DNA of 64,000 bases from assembly GCA_963760375.1 (NCBI GenBank), contig CAVXCS010000005.1:1240001-1304000 (forward strand). The letters are read 5' to 3'. Of this stretch, positions 1 to 8,167 are shown in pieces. The translations under genes were made by a program, and so were the position numbers. The stretch is from Pelagihabitans sp963760375 (lineage in GTDB: Bacteria; Bacteroidota; Bacteroidia; Flavobacteriales; Flavobacteriaceae). The notes beneath the pieces are model-generated. The model was not told the origin of the DNA. It made no database searches and saw only the letters and a list, made by a program, of their open reading frames with translations. Every line of letters starts with the position of its first letter. The stretch's first letter is position 1.

Positions 1-1
1 G

Positions 2-775
2 GCAAAAATCGGCAGTAGGACCGATACGGGAAGGAAGCTTTATGCCGAATACCGACGCAATAGCATTGACCTGGAAAGTGATGATTTGAAAAGACTTGAA
101 AAGCTGGCCCATTCCGAAAAGGTCTATTTGGTCATCGGGATTACCGAAAAGCAGCACATAAATGGGAGTTTATACTGTTCCATGATCTATATTTCCCCCA
201 GCGATGGGCTGATGGGGGTACATCGAAAAATAAAGCCCACGGGAACCGAAAGGATCGTTTGGGGGGAAGCGGACGGGGCCTCGTTGGTGACCTTTCAAAC
301 TAAGATCGGCAAACTGGGCGGACTCATCTGCTGGGAAAACTATATGCCCTTGGCACGCATGGCCATGTACCAAAAAGGGGTCGAAATTTATATTGCGCCC
401 ACGGCCGATGCCAGGGAAGCTTGGACGGCTACCATGCAACACATCGCTCTGGAAGGCAGGTGTTTTGTACTGGGCTGTAATCAGTATTTTACCAAGTCGA
501 TGGTTCCCGAACCTTACAGGTCTTTGGTGCAGGATGAACCCGAAACGATGTGCCGGGGCGGAAGTGTCATCGTTTCACCTTTGGGCAAAATCATAGCGGG
601 ACCCTTATTTGATAAGGCAGGTGCATTGATCGCGGAACTTGATCTGGAGGAGATCGATCTAAGCAAACTTGATTTTGATGTCATCGGTCATTATGCAAGA
701 AACGATATTTTCCAATTCAAGGTGCCCGACCAGCCCGAAATGGGCCTTGAAAATACAAAGCATAAAAAAATGTAG
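2..775 (+). CDS. Nitrilase / carbon-nitrogen hydrolase, 5' end outside window
   Basis: C-terminal part (257 residues visible) of a nitrilase-superfamily hydrolase, which hydrolyses nitriles or amides with a Glu-Lys-Cys triad in the cytoplasm. The frame is open from base 2, so the start lies left of the window; an internal TTG at 86 is not a real start. The catalytic lysine sits in HRKIKPT and the nucleophilic cysteine in GGLICWENY, followed by the IYIAPTAD strand and a QHIALEGRCFVLGCNQ segment typical of true branch-1 nitrilases (aliphatic/aromatic nitrilase). The first catalytic Glu must lie upstream. It ends convergently with the TonB receptor gene about 75 bases away. Substrate cannot be predicted from this fragment. 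Confidence 0.9.
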   Translation, partial: AKIGSRTDTGRKLYAEYRRNSIDLESDDLKRLEKLAHSEKVYLVIGITEKQHINGSLYCSMIYISPSDGLMGVHRKIKPTGTERIVWGEADGASLVTFQTKIGKLGGLICWENYMPLARMAMYQKGVEIYIAPTADAREAWTATMQHIALEGRCFVLGCNQYFTKSMVPEPYRSLVQDEPETMCRGGSVIVSPLGKIIAGPLFDKAGALIAELDLEEIDLSKLDFDVIGHYARNDIFQFKVPDQPEMGLENTKHKKM

Positions 776-849
776 GTTCGGAAGTTAGGCCTTCCCATTT
801 TGACATGGTTTGAAATACATCGGCAAGTCGGGTTATTTACTTACCAAAG

Positions 850-3525
850 TCAAAACCGATAATCCAAGCTCAATAGAAAATACCTTGGCAATAGTCTGTA
901 AGATGCTCTATAACTGCCCGTATCGCTAATGTTCAGTGTTGAAAAAGTATCGTTGTTGAACAAATTGCTACAGACAAGTTTGAGCTTAAGTTTGTTTTTA
1001 AGAATGTCGTATCGCGCATTCAGATCCGAGAAAAAGGTTGAATTATCTCCGGCTAAGTCTCCGAAGAAATACCGCTCATTTTCAATTTCAACACTTATTT
1101 TTTCTGAAAGGCTAAAGTCGAGATCAAAAAATGAATAATTGTTGGTATTTCGGTTTTTCTGGGACACCGTTACCACCGATTCAGACCAGGTGGTACCGAT
1201 ATGAAAATCGATAAAACCATTGAAAGCGGAGCGTAATTCCCCTCCGTAACTATATGTTTTTGAGCTCACGGGGCGAAGACTCGAAGTATTGACGATGTTC
1301 TGCAACGCGTTGCTTGAATAGGAGAGGTTGATTTTAAAGTTTGAGGAAATCTTTTCGATGAATTTGTCGGTGCTCAGATCAAAGGAGTAGAATTCCCTGT
1401 CTTTCAATTTTATCGGGCTGTACAGTACATAGTTGGACTGAACAATATTATTGCTTGAAATGTAATCGTAGTCTTTGTTATATAAGAAAGAGCTATGGAC
1501 CAAAAATGAATCACTCCAATTACCCATTACGTAGTTCGTTAAAAAGATACTGCCACGGAACTGTTCAAAAGCGCCAAAACCCCTTTTGAAATTCCTATAG
1601 TTGCTTAAGAGATAACCCTGATACAGTTGTTCGAAAGGAAGATTTACCGTGCTGTACTTATAAGAGGACAAAATCCTATTTTTTTTATTGATTTGCCATG
1701 ACAGCCCCAGACTGGGGATTGCGTTTATCGGGTTTGTTTTATCGGTGGTGTTCTCATTGTTGACACTGACCTGATATTTGTGCAATTCCAGTCCTGATCT
1801 GAATGACACGCTTTTTAAGGAATACTTGTATTGGGCCTTCAGATAAAGATCCGTTAAATCGTATGTCAGGCGATTCTTGAAGCCGTTGCCCGCATCATAC
1901 CTATTGTTCAAGCTATCCGAAAAAATCAGATCACCGGTCAATCGATTTCTTTTTTGGGCAATACCCGCCCTTAGGGTTAAGTTGTTTTTTTGCGTATTGA
2001 GAAAATATGATCCCTCCAAGCCAAAAAATCGCACTTGGTGACGGCTGTTTTGTGTTGCCAGATCAATGCCATTCAGTTCCGGGAACAAATCTTCATAGAG
2101 GAAGGTATTGACCGTATAATCTTGTGGCTTTGCATCAAAAATGTATCTGCCCGTTATTTGAAAGGCTTTTCCATCCGTAATCTTATTGGTATAGGTAAGT
2201 CTTTGATCCGTATATTTTGTGCGGTTTTTTAAGTTTTCAAGAATTGATTCCTCATTGAACAAAAGGATGGCATTGTTGTGGAAACGCCCAAAATTATGGC
2301 GCCCAACATATTCTATTTGGGCATTCTTGCCAATATTGTAGAGGGCGTCCCACTTCCCGGAGCCAGCCAGACTATTTTTTCTTGAGGCATAGTTTTCAGA
2401 ATTGACAAAACTGTCGGGCGGTAATATGAAGGTATCCAAACTGTTTTGAAAAAGCGTGTTCTCATCAGTCGTCATAAAGAACAGGCCTTTGATTTTTAAA
2501 TCTTTGTTCGGATTATATATTCCGTTCAAAGAGGCCAATTCTGCATTGTTGAAGAGATGTCTGTTTTCTTTCAATGCGGGGCTACTTTCTCCAATGGCCA
2601 CCATGTTTTGGGCACTTTCGCCATCTCCGATATAGTTCACATCATTTAATAGATCAGGATACAAGATTTGATAGATATCTCCGATGGCATCACTGCCATT
2701 GTTGTTGAGATTGCCAAAAAAATAATACTTCGTTTTGTCCTTAAATGAAATAAGGTTCAATCTATTTTCATAAAATTGTTCGGTGCCATATCCTATGGTG
2801 GCATTTCCGAACAGGGTAGACTTTTTATCTTCCTTTAAAATGATGTTCAGTGCCACTTCGTTGCTGTCCTCGATATTTTTTAAGAGGGCGTTGTCGGAAT
2901 AGTGTTCCAGGATTTCAACTTTATCCATCACCCCTGCATTTAGGTTTTTTGTGAGGAGTTTGTAGCCTTTCTCGAAAAGATCATCCCCTTCGACCATTAC
3001 TTTTTCAATATTTCGACCCTGTACCTGTATAGACCCGTCATTGGCCACTTCTATTCCGGGCAATTTCTTCAGTACATCTTCGACAACCTCTTCCCTTCCA
3101 TCGGTAAAGCTGGCTACGTTGAGCGTAATGGTATCTTTTTTGACTAGGATGGGTACCTCCGCGTTGACCACCACCTCACTCAAAGTAAAGGGTTCGGGGG
3201 CTAAAATAAAATCTTTCACAATTTTGGTTTGGGTCTCGAGGCTATCGATCTGGAGGATAATTTGTTCCTTTCGAAAAGACAAACTGCTGACGTTCAAAAT
3301 GTAAGCGCCCGCCTTTTCGAGAAATAAGCGGTAATATCCTGCTCCATCGGTGTAGGCAAAGGAAAGAACCCCGGTATTTTTTTCTTTTTGTACAAATATA
3401 TTGGCCGCTTGAATGGGGTTGTTCAAGGAATCTTTTACAGTTCCTTCTATAGTGGTTTGCGCTTTCCCGGACAAAGCGACAAGGATTGAAAAAAGGCAAG
3501 AAAGAAGGAGTTTTTTTTCCAACAT
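850..3525 (-). CDS. TonB-dependent outer-membrane receptor with N-terminal carboxypeptidase-regulatory-like domain
   Basis: Outer-membrane beta-barrel of 891 residues. Residues 1-22 form a signal peptide ending SGKAQ, residues about 24-110 a CarboxypepD_reg-like beta-sandwich (TIEGTVKDSLNNPIQAANI), about 112-230 the plug (LKKLPGIEVANDGSIQVQG), and the rest the barrel ending in the aromatic LSLDYRF typical of Bam-inserted proteins. It is shorter than SusC proteins and no SusD partner is present, so it belongs to the group of TonB-receptor-like proteins that pair with GLPGLI proteins. The GLPGLI gene lies 63 bases upstream on the same strand, suggesting co-transcription. The substrate is unknown; a peptide or metal is possible. 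Confidence 0.88.
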   Translation of the reverse strand: MLEKKLLLSCLFSILVALSGKAQTTIEGTVKDSLNNPIQAANIFVQKEKNTGVLSFAYTDGAGYYRLFLEKAGAYILNVSSLSFRKEQIILQIDSLETQTKIVKDFILAPEPFTLSEVVVNAEVPILVKKDTITLNVASFTDGREEVVEDVLKKLPGIEVANDGSIQVQGRNIEKVMVEGDDLFEKGYKLLTKNLNAGVMDKVEILEHYSDNALLKNIEDSNEVALNIILKEDKKSTLFGNATIGYGTEQFYENRLNLISFKDKTKYYFFGNLNNNGSDAIGDIYQILYPDLLNDVNYIGDGESAQNMVAIGESSPALKENRHLFNNAELASLNGIYNPNKDLKIKGLFFMTTDENTLFQNSLDTFILPPDSFVNSENYASRKNSLAGSGKWDALYNIGKNAQIEYVGRHNFGRFHNNAILLFNEESILENLKNRTKYTDQRLTYTNKITDGKAFQITGRYIFDAKPQDYTVNTFLYEDLFPELNGIDLATQNSRHQVRFFGLEGSYFLNTQKNNLTLRAGIAQKRNRLTGDLIFSDSLNNRYDAGNGFKNRLTYDLTDLYLKAQYKYSLKSVSFRSGLELHKYQVSVNNENTTDKTNPINAIPSLGLSWQINKKNRILSSYKYSTVNLPFEQLYQGYLLSNYRNFKRGFGAFEQFRGSIFLTNYVMGNWSDSFLVHSSFLYNKDYDYISSNNIVQSNYVLYSPIKLKDREFYSFDLSTDKFIEKISSNFKINLSYSSNALQNIVNTSSLRPVSSKTYSYGGELRSAFNGFIDFHIGTTWSESVVTVSQKNRNTNNYSFFDLDFSLSEKISVEIENERYFFGDLAGDNSTFFSDLNARYDILKNKLKLKLVCSNLFNNDTFSTLNISDTGSYRASYRLLPRYFLLSLDYRF

Positions 3526-3588
3526 TTTTTATTTGTGGGAACCCATCGGGAAATTCAACGCAGCAATTATCCTTGGGTTCGGCAATAA

Positions 3589-4329
3589 TCAATCTTTTGA
3601 ATCAAAAATTTCCAAAGACTTTTGGGCAGTGATTTGTATATCGATTTCCCTGGGTAGCCTTGATTTCGCTTTTTTGTAAAATTTATCGGAAAATGACCTC
3701 TGTATCTCTACATATTCCGACAATGAAATGGCTTTGGTCGTCTTTAAATCGGGGTTTATTTCCAAGTCGGACTTGGTGATGGAACGCAATAAAAATTGTA
3801 CTTCACCACTGTCGTCCTTGGCATTGATGATCAAACCGGGCAATCCTTGCAACTTCCATGGGCCGGAACTTATGGGAATATCATAGGTGAACCACACGGT
3901 ATATGCCCGCCCCCTGAACAAGGCTTTGGCCTGCTGACAGTTATAGGGGTCAATTTTTTTAAGGGTATCCGTAATTTCCCAAGCAATCGGGGTGATTTTT
4001 TCTTTGACCAAATAAGCTTGTTTGTCAAGGAAGGGGGCCCTTGAATACATGCTGTCCAAAACCTTATCAGTATAGGTATAACTTCCAATGCTATCCATTG
4101 CATGCAGGTCGATCGTTATTTCATATTCGGTATCTACCTTGGGTTCCCCTATGGGCTTTCCCCATAAGAACAGCGATTTATCTTTGGATAGCAACAGGGT
4201 GGATCTATATTGTGCAAGATCTCCCAGGCTTAGAAAAAAATCATACTCCACCTTCAAAACCTCGTTTTGAGGATAAACATAGTTTCCTAGAAAAAGGGAG
4301 GCCAAAACGATCAATGTTGATTTCATCAT
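3589..4329 (-). CDS. GLPGLI family secreted protein
   Basis: Secreted or periplasmic protein of 246 residues with the family-defining motif in WKLQGLPGLIINAKDD. GLPGLI proteins are a Bacteroidota-specific family of unknown function often next to TonB-dependent receptors. The start is placed at the ATG at 4329, which gives a clean signal peptide (MMKSTLIVLASLFLGNYVYPQ); the reading frame extends upstream to 4365 but that longer version would begin inside the hairpin at 4343-4379 and would bury the signal sequence. It is followed by the TonB-receptor gene and preceded by two genes for small secreted proteins, so it probably acts in the periplasm or at the outer membrane together with them. Exact role unknown. 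Confidence 0.85.
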   Translation of the reverse strand: MMKSTLIVLASLFLGNYVYPQNEVLKVEYDFFLSLGDLAQYRSTLLLSKDKSLFLWGKPIGEPKVDTEYEITIDLHAMDSIGSYTYTDKVLDSMYSRAPFLDKQAYLVKEKITPIAWEITDTLKKIDPYNCQQAKALFRGRAYTVWFTYDIPISSGPWKLQGLPGLIINAKDDSGEVQFLLRSITKSDLEINPDLKTTKAISLSEYVEIQRSFSDKFYKKAKSRLPREIDIQITAQKSLEIFDSKD

Positions 4330-4342
4330 ATGAATTAATTTA

Positions 4343-4379
4343 ATAGCGGTAAAACCATTTTTCATGGTTTTACCGCTAT
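4343..4379 (-). terminator. Perfect 16-bp hairpin between small secreted gene and GLPGLI gene
   Basis: Arms 4343-4358 and 4364-4379 are perfectly complementary around a 5-nt loop (core TAGCGGTAAAACCAT / ATGGTTTTACCGCTA). On the minus strand it lies right after the stop of the 134-residue secreted protein and only about 14 bases before the GLPGLI start, followed by an A/T-rich but not pure-U stretch. It may be a terminator or a partial terminator that lowers expression of the receptor genes relative to the small proteins, or an mRNA 3' stabiliser. Confidence 0.7.
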
Positions 4380-4394
4380 GTTAAACTGGAATCT

Positions 4395-4799
4395 CTATTT
4401 TATTCCTTCCATGAGTTGGGCCCTCAATTTTTTTATCGCTTTTACGATTTCACCACAAGGAATTCCACTCACGGTTGCAGAAGCCTCCACAAAGTTGGAA
4501 TCTATGCCAAGCCTGACCTTCACCGTAATCGATACTTCGCAGAATGCCTCGTTGGCATCGACGATGTTGATCATGTCCGCTATTGAATCTTCATTGAAAT
4601 TGAGCAGCTCCGTTTCGGAGGTAAAATTGAACTCAAAGTACTGGGTTGCCGTATCGGATCGAATTTCAATGGCCAATTGGGCAACCTGATCTTCCATACT
4701 GCCATTTTGTGCAAGGTCGATGCTAGATTTCAACCCGGTATTGGCTGTCATCGAAAATCCAACCATTGCAATTAATAGGGTAAATACTACTTTTTTCAT
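4395..4799 (-). CDS. Small secreted two-cysteine protein (134 aa), family not recognised
   Basis: I do not recognise a family. The protein has a signal peptide (MKKVVFTLLIAMVGFSMTAN), an acidic variable middle part, and a C-terminal region with two cysteines (Cys87, Cys115) inside a beta-rich stretch, ending in a basic helix (AIKKLRAQLMEGIK). The C-terminal part resembles that of the upstream 103-residue protein: Cys-x-[VI]-Ser, then FVxA, TV and a second Cys 26-28 residues later, then a terminal helix with LR. The two are probably diverged tandem duplicates. It lies 24 bases downstream of its paralogue and is followed by a strong hairpin and the GLPGLI/TonB-receptor pair. Confidence 0.75.
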   Translation of the reverse strand: MKKVVFTLLIAMVGFSMTANTGLKSSIDLAQNGSMEDQVAQLAIEIRSDTATQYFEFNFTSETELLNFNEDSIADMINIVDANEAFCEVSITVKVRLGIDSNFVEASATVSGIPCGEIVKAIKKLRAQLMEGIK

Positions 4800-4823
4800 A
4801 ATCTATATTGTTAAGGTTATTCA

Positions 4824-5135
4824 TTATTTAAATTCATCTCTCAAGGCAGCAATGGCCTGACGCATTTTTTTTGCGAGACTTGCATCACAACGTCCTTTCA
4901 CAGTAATGGTGGCCACAAAAGTTCCAAATTCGGCTGAACCAACACTCCCGGAAGCACTAATGGTACAAACCGCTGAGGAAAGCAAGAGCAGATTTGAATT
5001 TGAAACGACTTCGGAATCCTTTACTTTTTCCAAAAAGGAAGGTTTGATTTCCATATGAGATGTTCCTGGGCCAGGAATATTCCCATAGCTCAAAACACTG
5101 ACAAAAATTGACAGACAACATATAATGGTTTTCAT
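4824..5135 (-). CDS. Small secreted two-cysteine protein (103 aa), paralogue of the next gene
   Basis: Short secreted protein with signal peptide (MKTIICCLSIFVSVLSYG), a linker, and a mature core containing Cys57 and Cys83 in a Ser/Gly/Thr-rich beta stretch (CTISASGSVG ... VATITVKGRC), followed by a helix (SLAKKMRQAIAALRDEFK). The two mature cysteines could form one disulfide. Same architecture as the 134-residue protein encoded just downstream. The family is not one I can name. Its position at the head of the GLPGLI/TonB-receptor locus suggests a secreted factor or periplasmic partner of that system; this is inference. Confidence 0.72.
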   Translation of the reverse strand: MKTIICCLSIFVSVLSYGNIPGPGTSHMEIKPSFLEKVKDSEVVSNSNLLLLSSAVCTISASGSVGSAEFGTFVATITVKGRCDASLAKKMRQAIAALRDEFK

Positions 5136-5596
5136 AAATTAGTTATTACTTGTTATGACCTACTCTGTTATGTGGGCTTTTCGGTTTCCGCCATGTTCAT
5201 CATCAAATATTGCGCACCTATCTGATTTTGTTTTGCCAAGATAAACTGGGCCACTGCATTAGTCATGCATAGCTTTGCGATGGTATGCTTGAACTATGGA
5301 ATCGCGTTTACAATGAAGTGCTTGAGACGGGCAACTTTTAATAAATCGGAGTAAAATGGAAATGTGCTGGGCAGTAACTGGACTTGTGAAATTTTGGAAA
5401 TGGGGCTCGCCATTGGACCGATGTAGTAGTTCCAATAGTCAATGATCGATCAGATTGTTGGAATCAATATCAAAGGCTGTATACCGGATTCACTTCACCA
5501 AAAAGAGAGTGACCGTGAAGACAATAAAATGTAGTATTGGGTTTGGCTTTAAGGCGTTTTCAATGCAGATGTCAACGCAATCGACTTGCTGCCGGT
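5136..5596. other. 460-bp region between fused E1 gene and secreted-protein locus
   Basis: Apart from the possible 32-residue minus-strand frame at 5168-5266, I see no gene, repeat or hairpin here. All frames are broken by stops between about 5270 and 5590. It must hold the promoter for the minus-strand secreted-protein locus, but no convincing TAnnTTTG element on the minus strand was found. Confidence 0.5.
5168..5266 (-). CDS. Possible 32-residue ORF upstream of the secreted-protein genes
   Basis: A short ATG-to-TAA frame in the leader of the small-secreted-protein genes, encoding a peptide beginning MTNAVAQFILAKQNQIGAQY and ending ETEKPT. Composition looks protein-like (amphipathic, few rare codons) and it ends 33 bases before the 103-residue gene. 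It could be a real small protein, a leader peptide, or the 3' remnant of a decayed gene. No family recognised, and there is no upstream promoter match that I can defend. Confidence 0.25.
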   Translation of the reverse strand: MTNAVAQFILAKQNQIGAQYLMMNMAETEKPT

Positions 5597-8008
5597 TTAT
5601 CGCAATTTGGGGTATTCCTCGGGGTAGGCCTCGTGCATGATTTTGTAGACCTTCTCAAATATGTCTTCGGCATTGGGCTTTGAAAAATAATCCCCATCAC
5701 TGCCGTAGGCCGGTCTGTGCGCTTTGGACGTCAAGGTTTGGGGGGCGCTGTCCAAATAGGCATAACCGCCTTGTTTTTCTACGATTTCATTCAGCAGATA
5801 GGCAGCGCAGCCTCCGGGAACATCTTCATCGATAACCAGCAATCTATTGGTCTTCATAACGCTTTTGACGGTATCTTGACGGATGTCGAAGGGCAAAAGG
5901 GTCTGTGCGTCGATCACCTCCGCATCAATGCCCACTTCCCGCAGTTCTTCCGCGACCTGCGAGACGATTCTTAAGGTAGACCCGTAGGAAACCAGAGTGA
6001 TGTCACTGCCCTCCTTTAAGGTCTCGACCACCCCGATCGGGGTGCAAAAAGTGCCCAAGTTATTGGGCAAGGGCTCTTTTAGCCGATATCCGTTCAAGCT
6101 TTCGACGACCAATGCAGGTTCGTCACTTTTCATGAGGGTATTGTAAAAACCTGCGGCCTGGGTCATGTTTCTGGGGGAGAGGATATACATGCCCCTGAGT
6201 AAGTGTATCAATCCGCCCATATGTGAACCGGAATGCCAAATGCCTTCCAAACGGTGTCCCCTTGTGCGAACGATCAATGGGGCCTTTTGTTTACCGGAAG
6301 TGCGGTAACGCAAACAGGCTAGATCGTCGGTGAGGGTGGGCAACGCATAAAAGATATAATCCAAGTATTGGATTTCGGCGATGGGCCTTAGGCCTCTTAG
6401 GGCCATGCCGATGCCTTGTCCGATAATGGTGGCTTCCCTTATTCCCGTGTCGGTCACCCGAAGTTCCCCATATTTTTTCTGGAGGCCTTCCAAACCTTGG
6501 TTCACGTCCCCTATGGCGCCGCTATCTTCCCCAAAGATTACTGTTTCCGGATATTTTTGGAACAGTCGATCAAAGTTGTCCCTTAGAATGATTCGACCAT
6601 CTACCTGCTCGGGATTGGAGTCGTATGCCGGGGCTATGGCAGCGATGTTCGTGGCCCTGTTGGGCAATTCGCTATAAAGGTTATTGCTGAATTTGGGCTG
6701 GGTTTGAAGCAAAAAATGATCGATCCAGTTTTTGATTGCCATTTTTTCTTCGGTCCGACTGCCGATAAGATAACGCAACGATTTTCTGGCTGCGATGGCC
6801 AAGTCTTTCTTCAAGGGCTCATCAATGGCAATAAGATCGTTTTTTATTTTGGTCAGAAACGCACGGTTCTCACTTTTCAGGGCCGCCTGTTCTATATAGG
6901 ACACCAGTGTTTTCTTGAGGGGAAGGTGTTCGGCCAAATATTCTGACCAAGCCTCTTTTTTGGCCATCCTTACCTCATTTTTTATTCGCTTCTCGATGGC
7001 TTGCAGTTCCTCATCGGTTGCGATTCCTGAATCGATGATCCATTCCCTGAACCGTTTGTTGCAATCGTTTTCGGCCTCCCATTCCAGTCGTTTTGAGTTT
7101 TTGTATCGTTCATGCGATCCGGAGGAAGAATGCCCTTGGGGCTGCGTGAGTTCGGTGACATGAATGATTACGGGCACATGTTCTTCACGGGCAATGTCGG
7201 CCGCATTGGAATATACATGCATCAGGGCGGTATAGTCCCAACCTTTTACCTTGATCATTTCATAGCCCGGACTATCTTCATCACGCTGAAAGCCGCTCAA
7301 AACCTCGGAAATATCTTCTTTGGTGGTATGGTATTTTGCCGGAACCGAAATCCCGTAACCATCATCCCAGATACTGATGACCATGGGTACTTGAAGGACG
7401 CCACCGGCGTTGATGGTTTCCAAGAACATGCCTTCACTGGTACTGGCATTGCCGATAGTGCCCCAGGCCACTTCGTTGCCATTGACGGAGAATTTGTCGG
7501 CTTTGAGTTCCTTAAGATTGCGATACAATTTCGAAGCCTGGGCTAGGCCCAACAATCGCGGCATTTGTCCTGCAGTACAGGAAATGTCGGCGCTGCTGTT
7601 CTTTTGTTTGGTGAGGTCTTTCCAGCTGCCATCTTCGTTCAAGCTGTAGGTGAGAAAATGGGCACCCATCTGCTTGCCTGCGCTCATGGGCTCTTTTTCG
7701 ATATCGGTGGTTGCGTAAAGCGCGTGGAAGAAATCTTTCGGTTTCAATAAGTCCAGGGCCATCATAAAGGTTTGATCCCTGTAATATCCGCTTCTGAAAT
7801 CCCCGTCCTGAAAAGCTCGGGCCATTGCCAATTGCGGCAATTCCTTACCATCACCAAAGATGCCGAATTTCGCTTTTCCCGTAAGCACTTCCTTTCTACC
7901 GATCAGGCTACATGTCCGGCTCAGCACGGCTATTTCATAGTCATGTAAGATCTGTAACTTAAAATCCTGAAAAGAAATATCGCTACTGGTCTTGGAAGAA
8001 ATGTTCAT
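5597..8008 (-). CDS. Fused E1 alpha-beta subunit of a 2-oxoacid dehydrogenase complex
   Basis: Thiamine-diphosphate enzyme of 803 residues that joins the E1 alpha and E1 beta chains, which decarboxylate a 2-oxoacid (branched-chain 2-oxoacids, or pyruvate) and acylate the lipoyl E2 partner. The alpha part (about 1-430) contains GNASTSEG (186-193) and WDDGYGIS (214-221) in the cofactor-binding region. The beta part (about 455-803) contains VIFGEDSG, DTGIREATIIGQGIGMA and the C-terminal transketolase-like domain (DAQTLLPFD, LVIDEDVPGG). The canonical GDG/NN cofactor residues read GNA/DD here. Fused E1 proteins are common in Bacteroidota. E2 and E3 genes are not nearby. A second, shorter fused E1 lies at 46731-48707. 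Confidence 0.9.
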   Translation of the reverse strand: MNISSKTSSDISFQDFKLQILHDYEIAVLSRTCSLIGRKEVLTGKAKFGIFGDGKELPQLAMARAFQDGDFRSGYYRDQTFMMALDLLKPKDFFHALYATTDIEKEPMSAGKQMGAHFLTYSLNEDGSWKDLTKQKNSSADISCTAGQMPRLLGLAQASKLYRNLKELKADKFSVNGNEVAWGTIGNASTSEGMFLETINAGGVLQVPMVISIWDDGYGISVPAKYHTTKEDISEVLSGFQRDEDSPGYEMIKVKGWDYTALMHVYSNAADIAREEHVPVIIHVTELTQPQGHSSSGSHERYKNSKRLEWEAENDCNKRFREWIIDSGIATDEELQAIEKRIKNEVRMAKKEAWSEYLAEHLPLKKTLVSYIEQAALKSENRAFLTKIKNDLIAIDEPLKKDLAIAARKSLRYLIGSRTEEKMAIKNWIDHFLLQTQPKFSNNLYSELPNRATNIAAIAPAYDSNPEQVDGRIILRDNFDRLFQKYPETVIFGEDSGAIGDVNQGLEGLQKKYGELRVTDTGIREATIIGQGIGMALRGLRPIAEIQYLDYIFYALPTLTDDLACLRYRTSGKQKAPLIVRTRGHRLEGIWHSGSHMGGLIHLLRGMYILSPRNMTQAAGFYNTLMKSDEPALVVESLNGYRLKEPLPNNLGTFCTPIGVVETLKEGSDITLVSYGSTLRIVSQVAEELREVGIDAEVIDAQTLLPFDIRQDTVKSVMKTNRLLVIDEDVPGGCAAYLLNEIVEKQGGYAYLDSAPQTLTSKAHRPAYGSDGDYFSKPNAEDIFEKVYKIMHEAYPEEYPKLR

Positions 8009-8167
8009 TAAGGCCTATTGATTTGCACAAAAATATCAAATCAAAACTGTTTTTGCAACCGACGGGCAGCCATTTTACTTCAAAATAATGTAATAATAAC
8101 TATAGATAATTATATAATCTTCAACCATACCCCCCTAAAATCACTTTTTTTTAGGAATATGTTATTT

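Noticed and set aside
4330..4365. Longer GLPGLI start
   Set aside because: It would begin within the hairpin and bury the signal peptide; the ATG at 4329 gives a normal signal peptide.
5455..5640. 61-residue plus-strand frame near the fused E1 stop
   Set aside because: It overlaps the E1 gene end in antisense and has no protein-like features.
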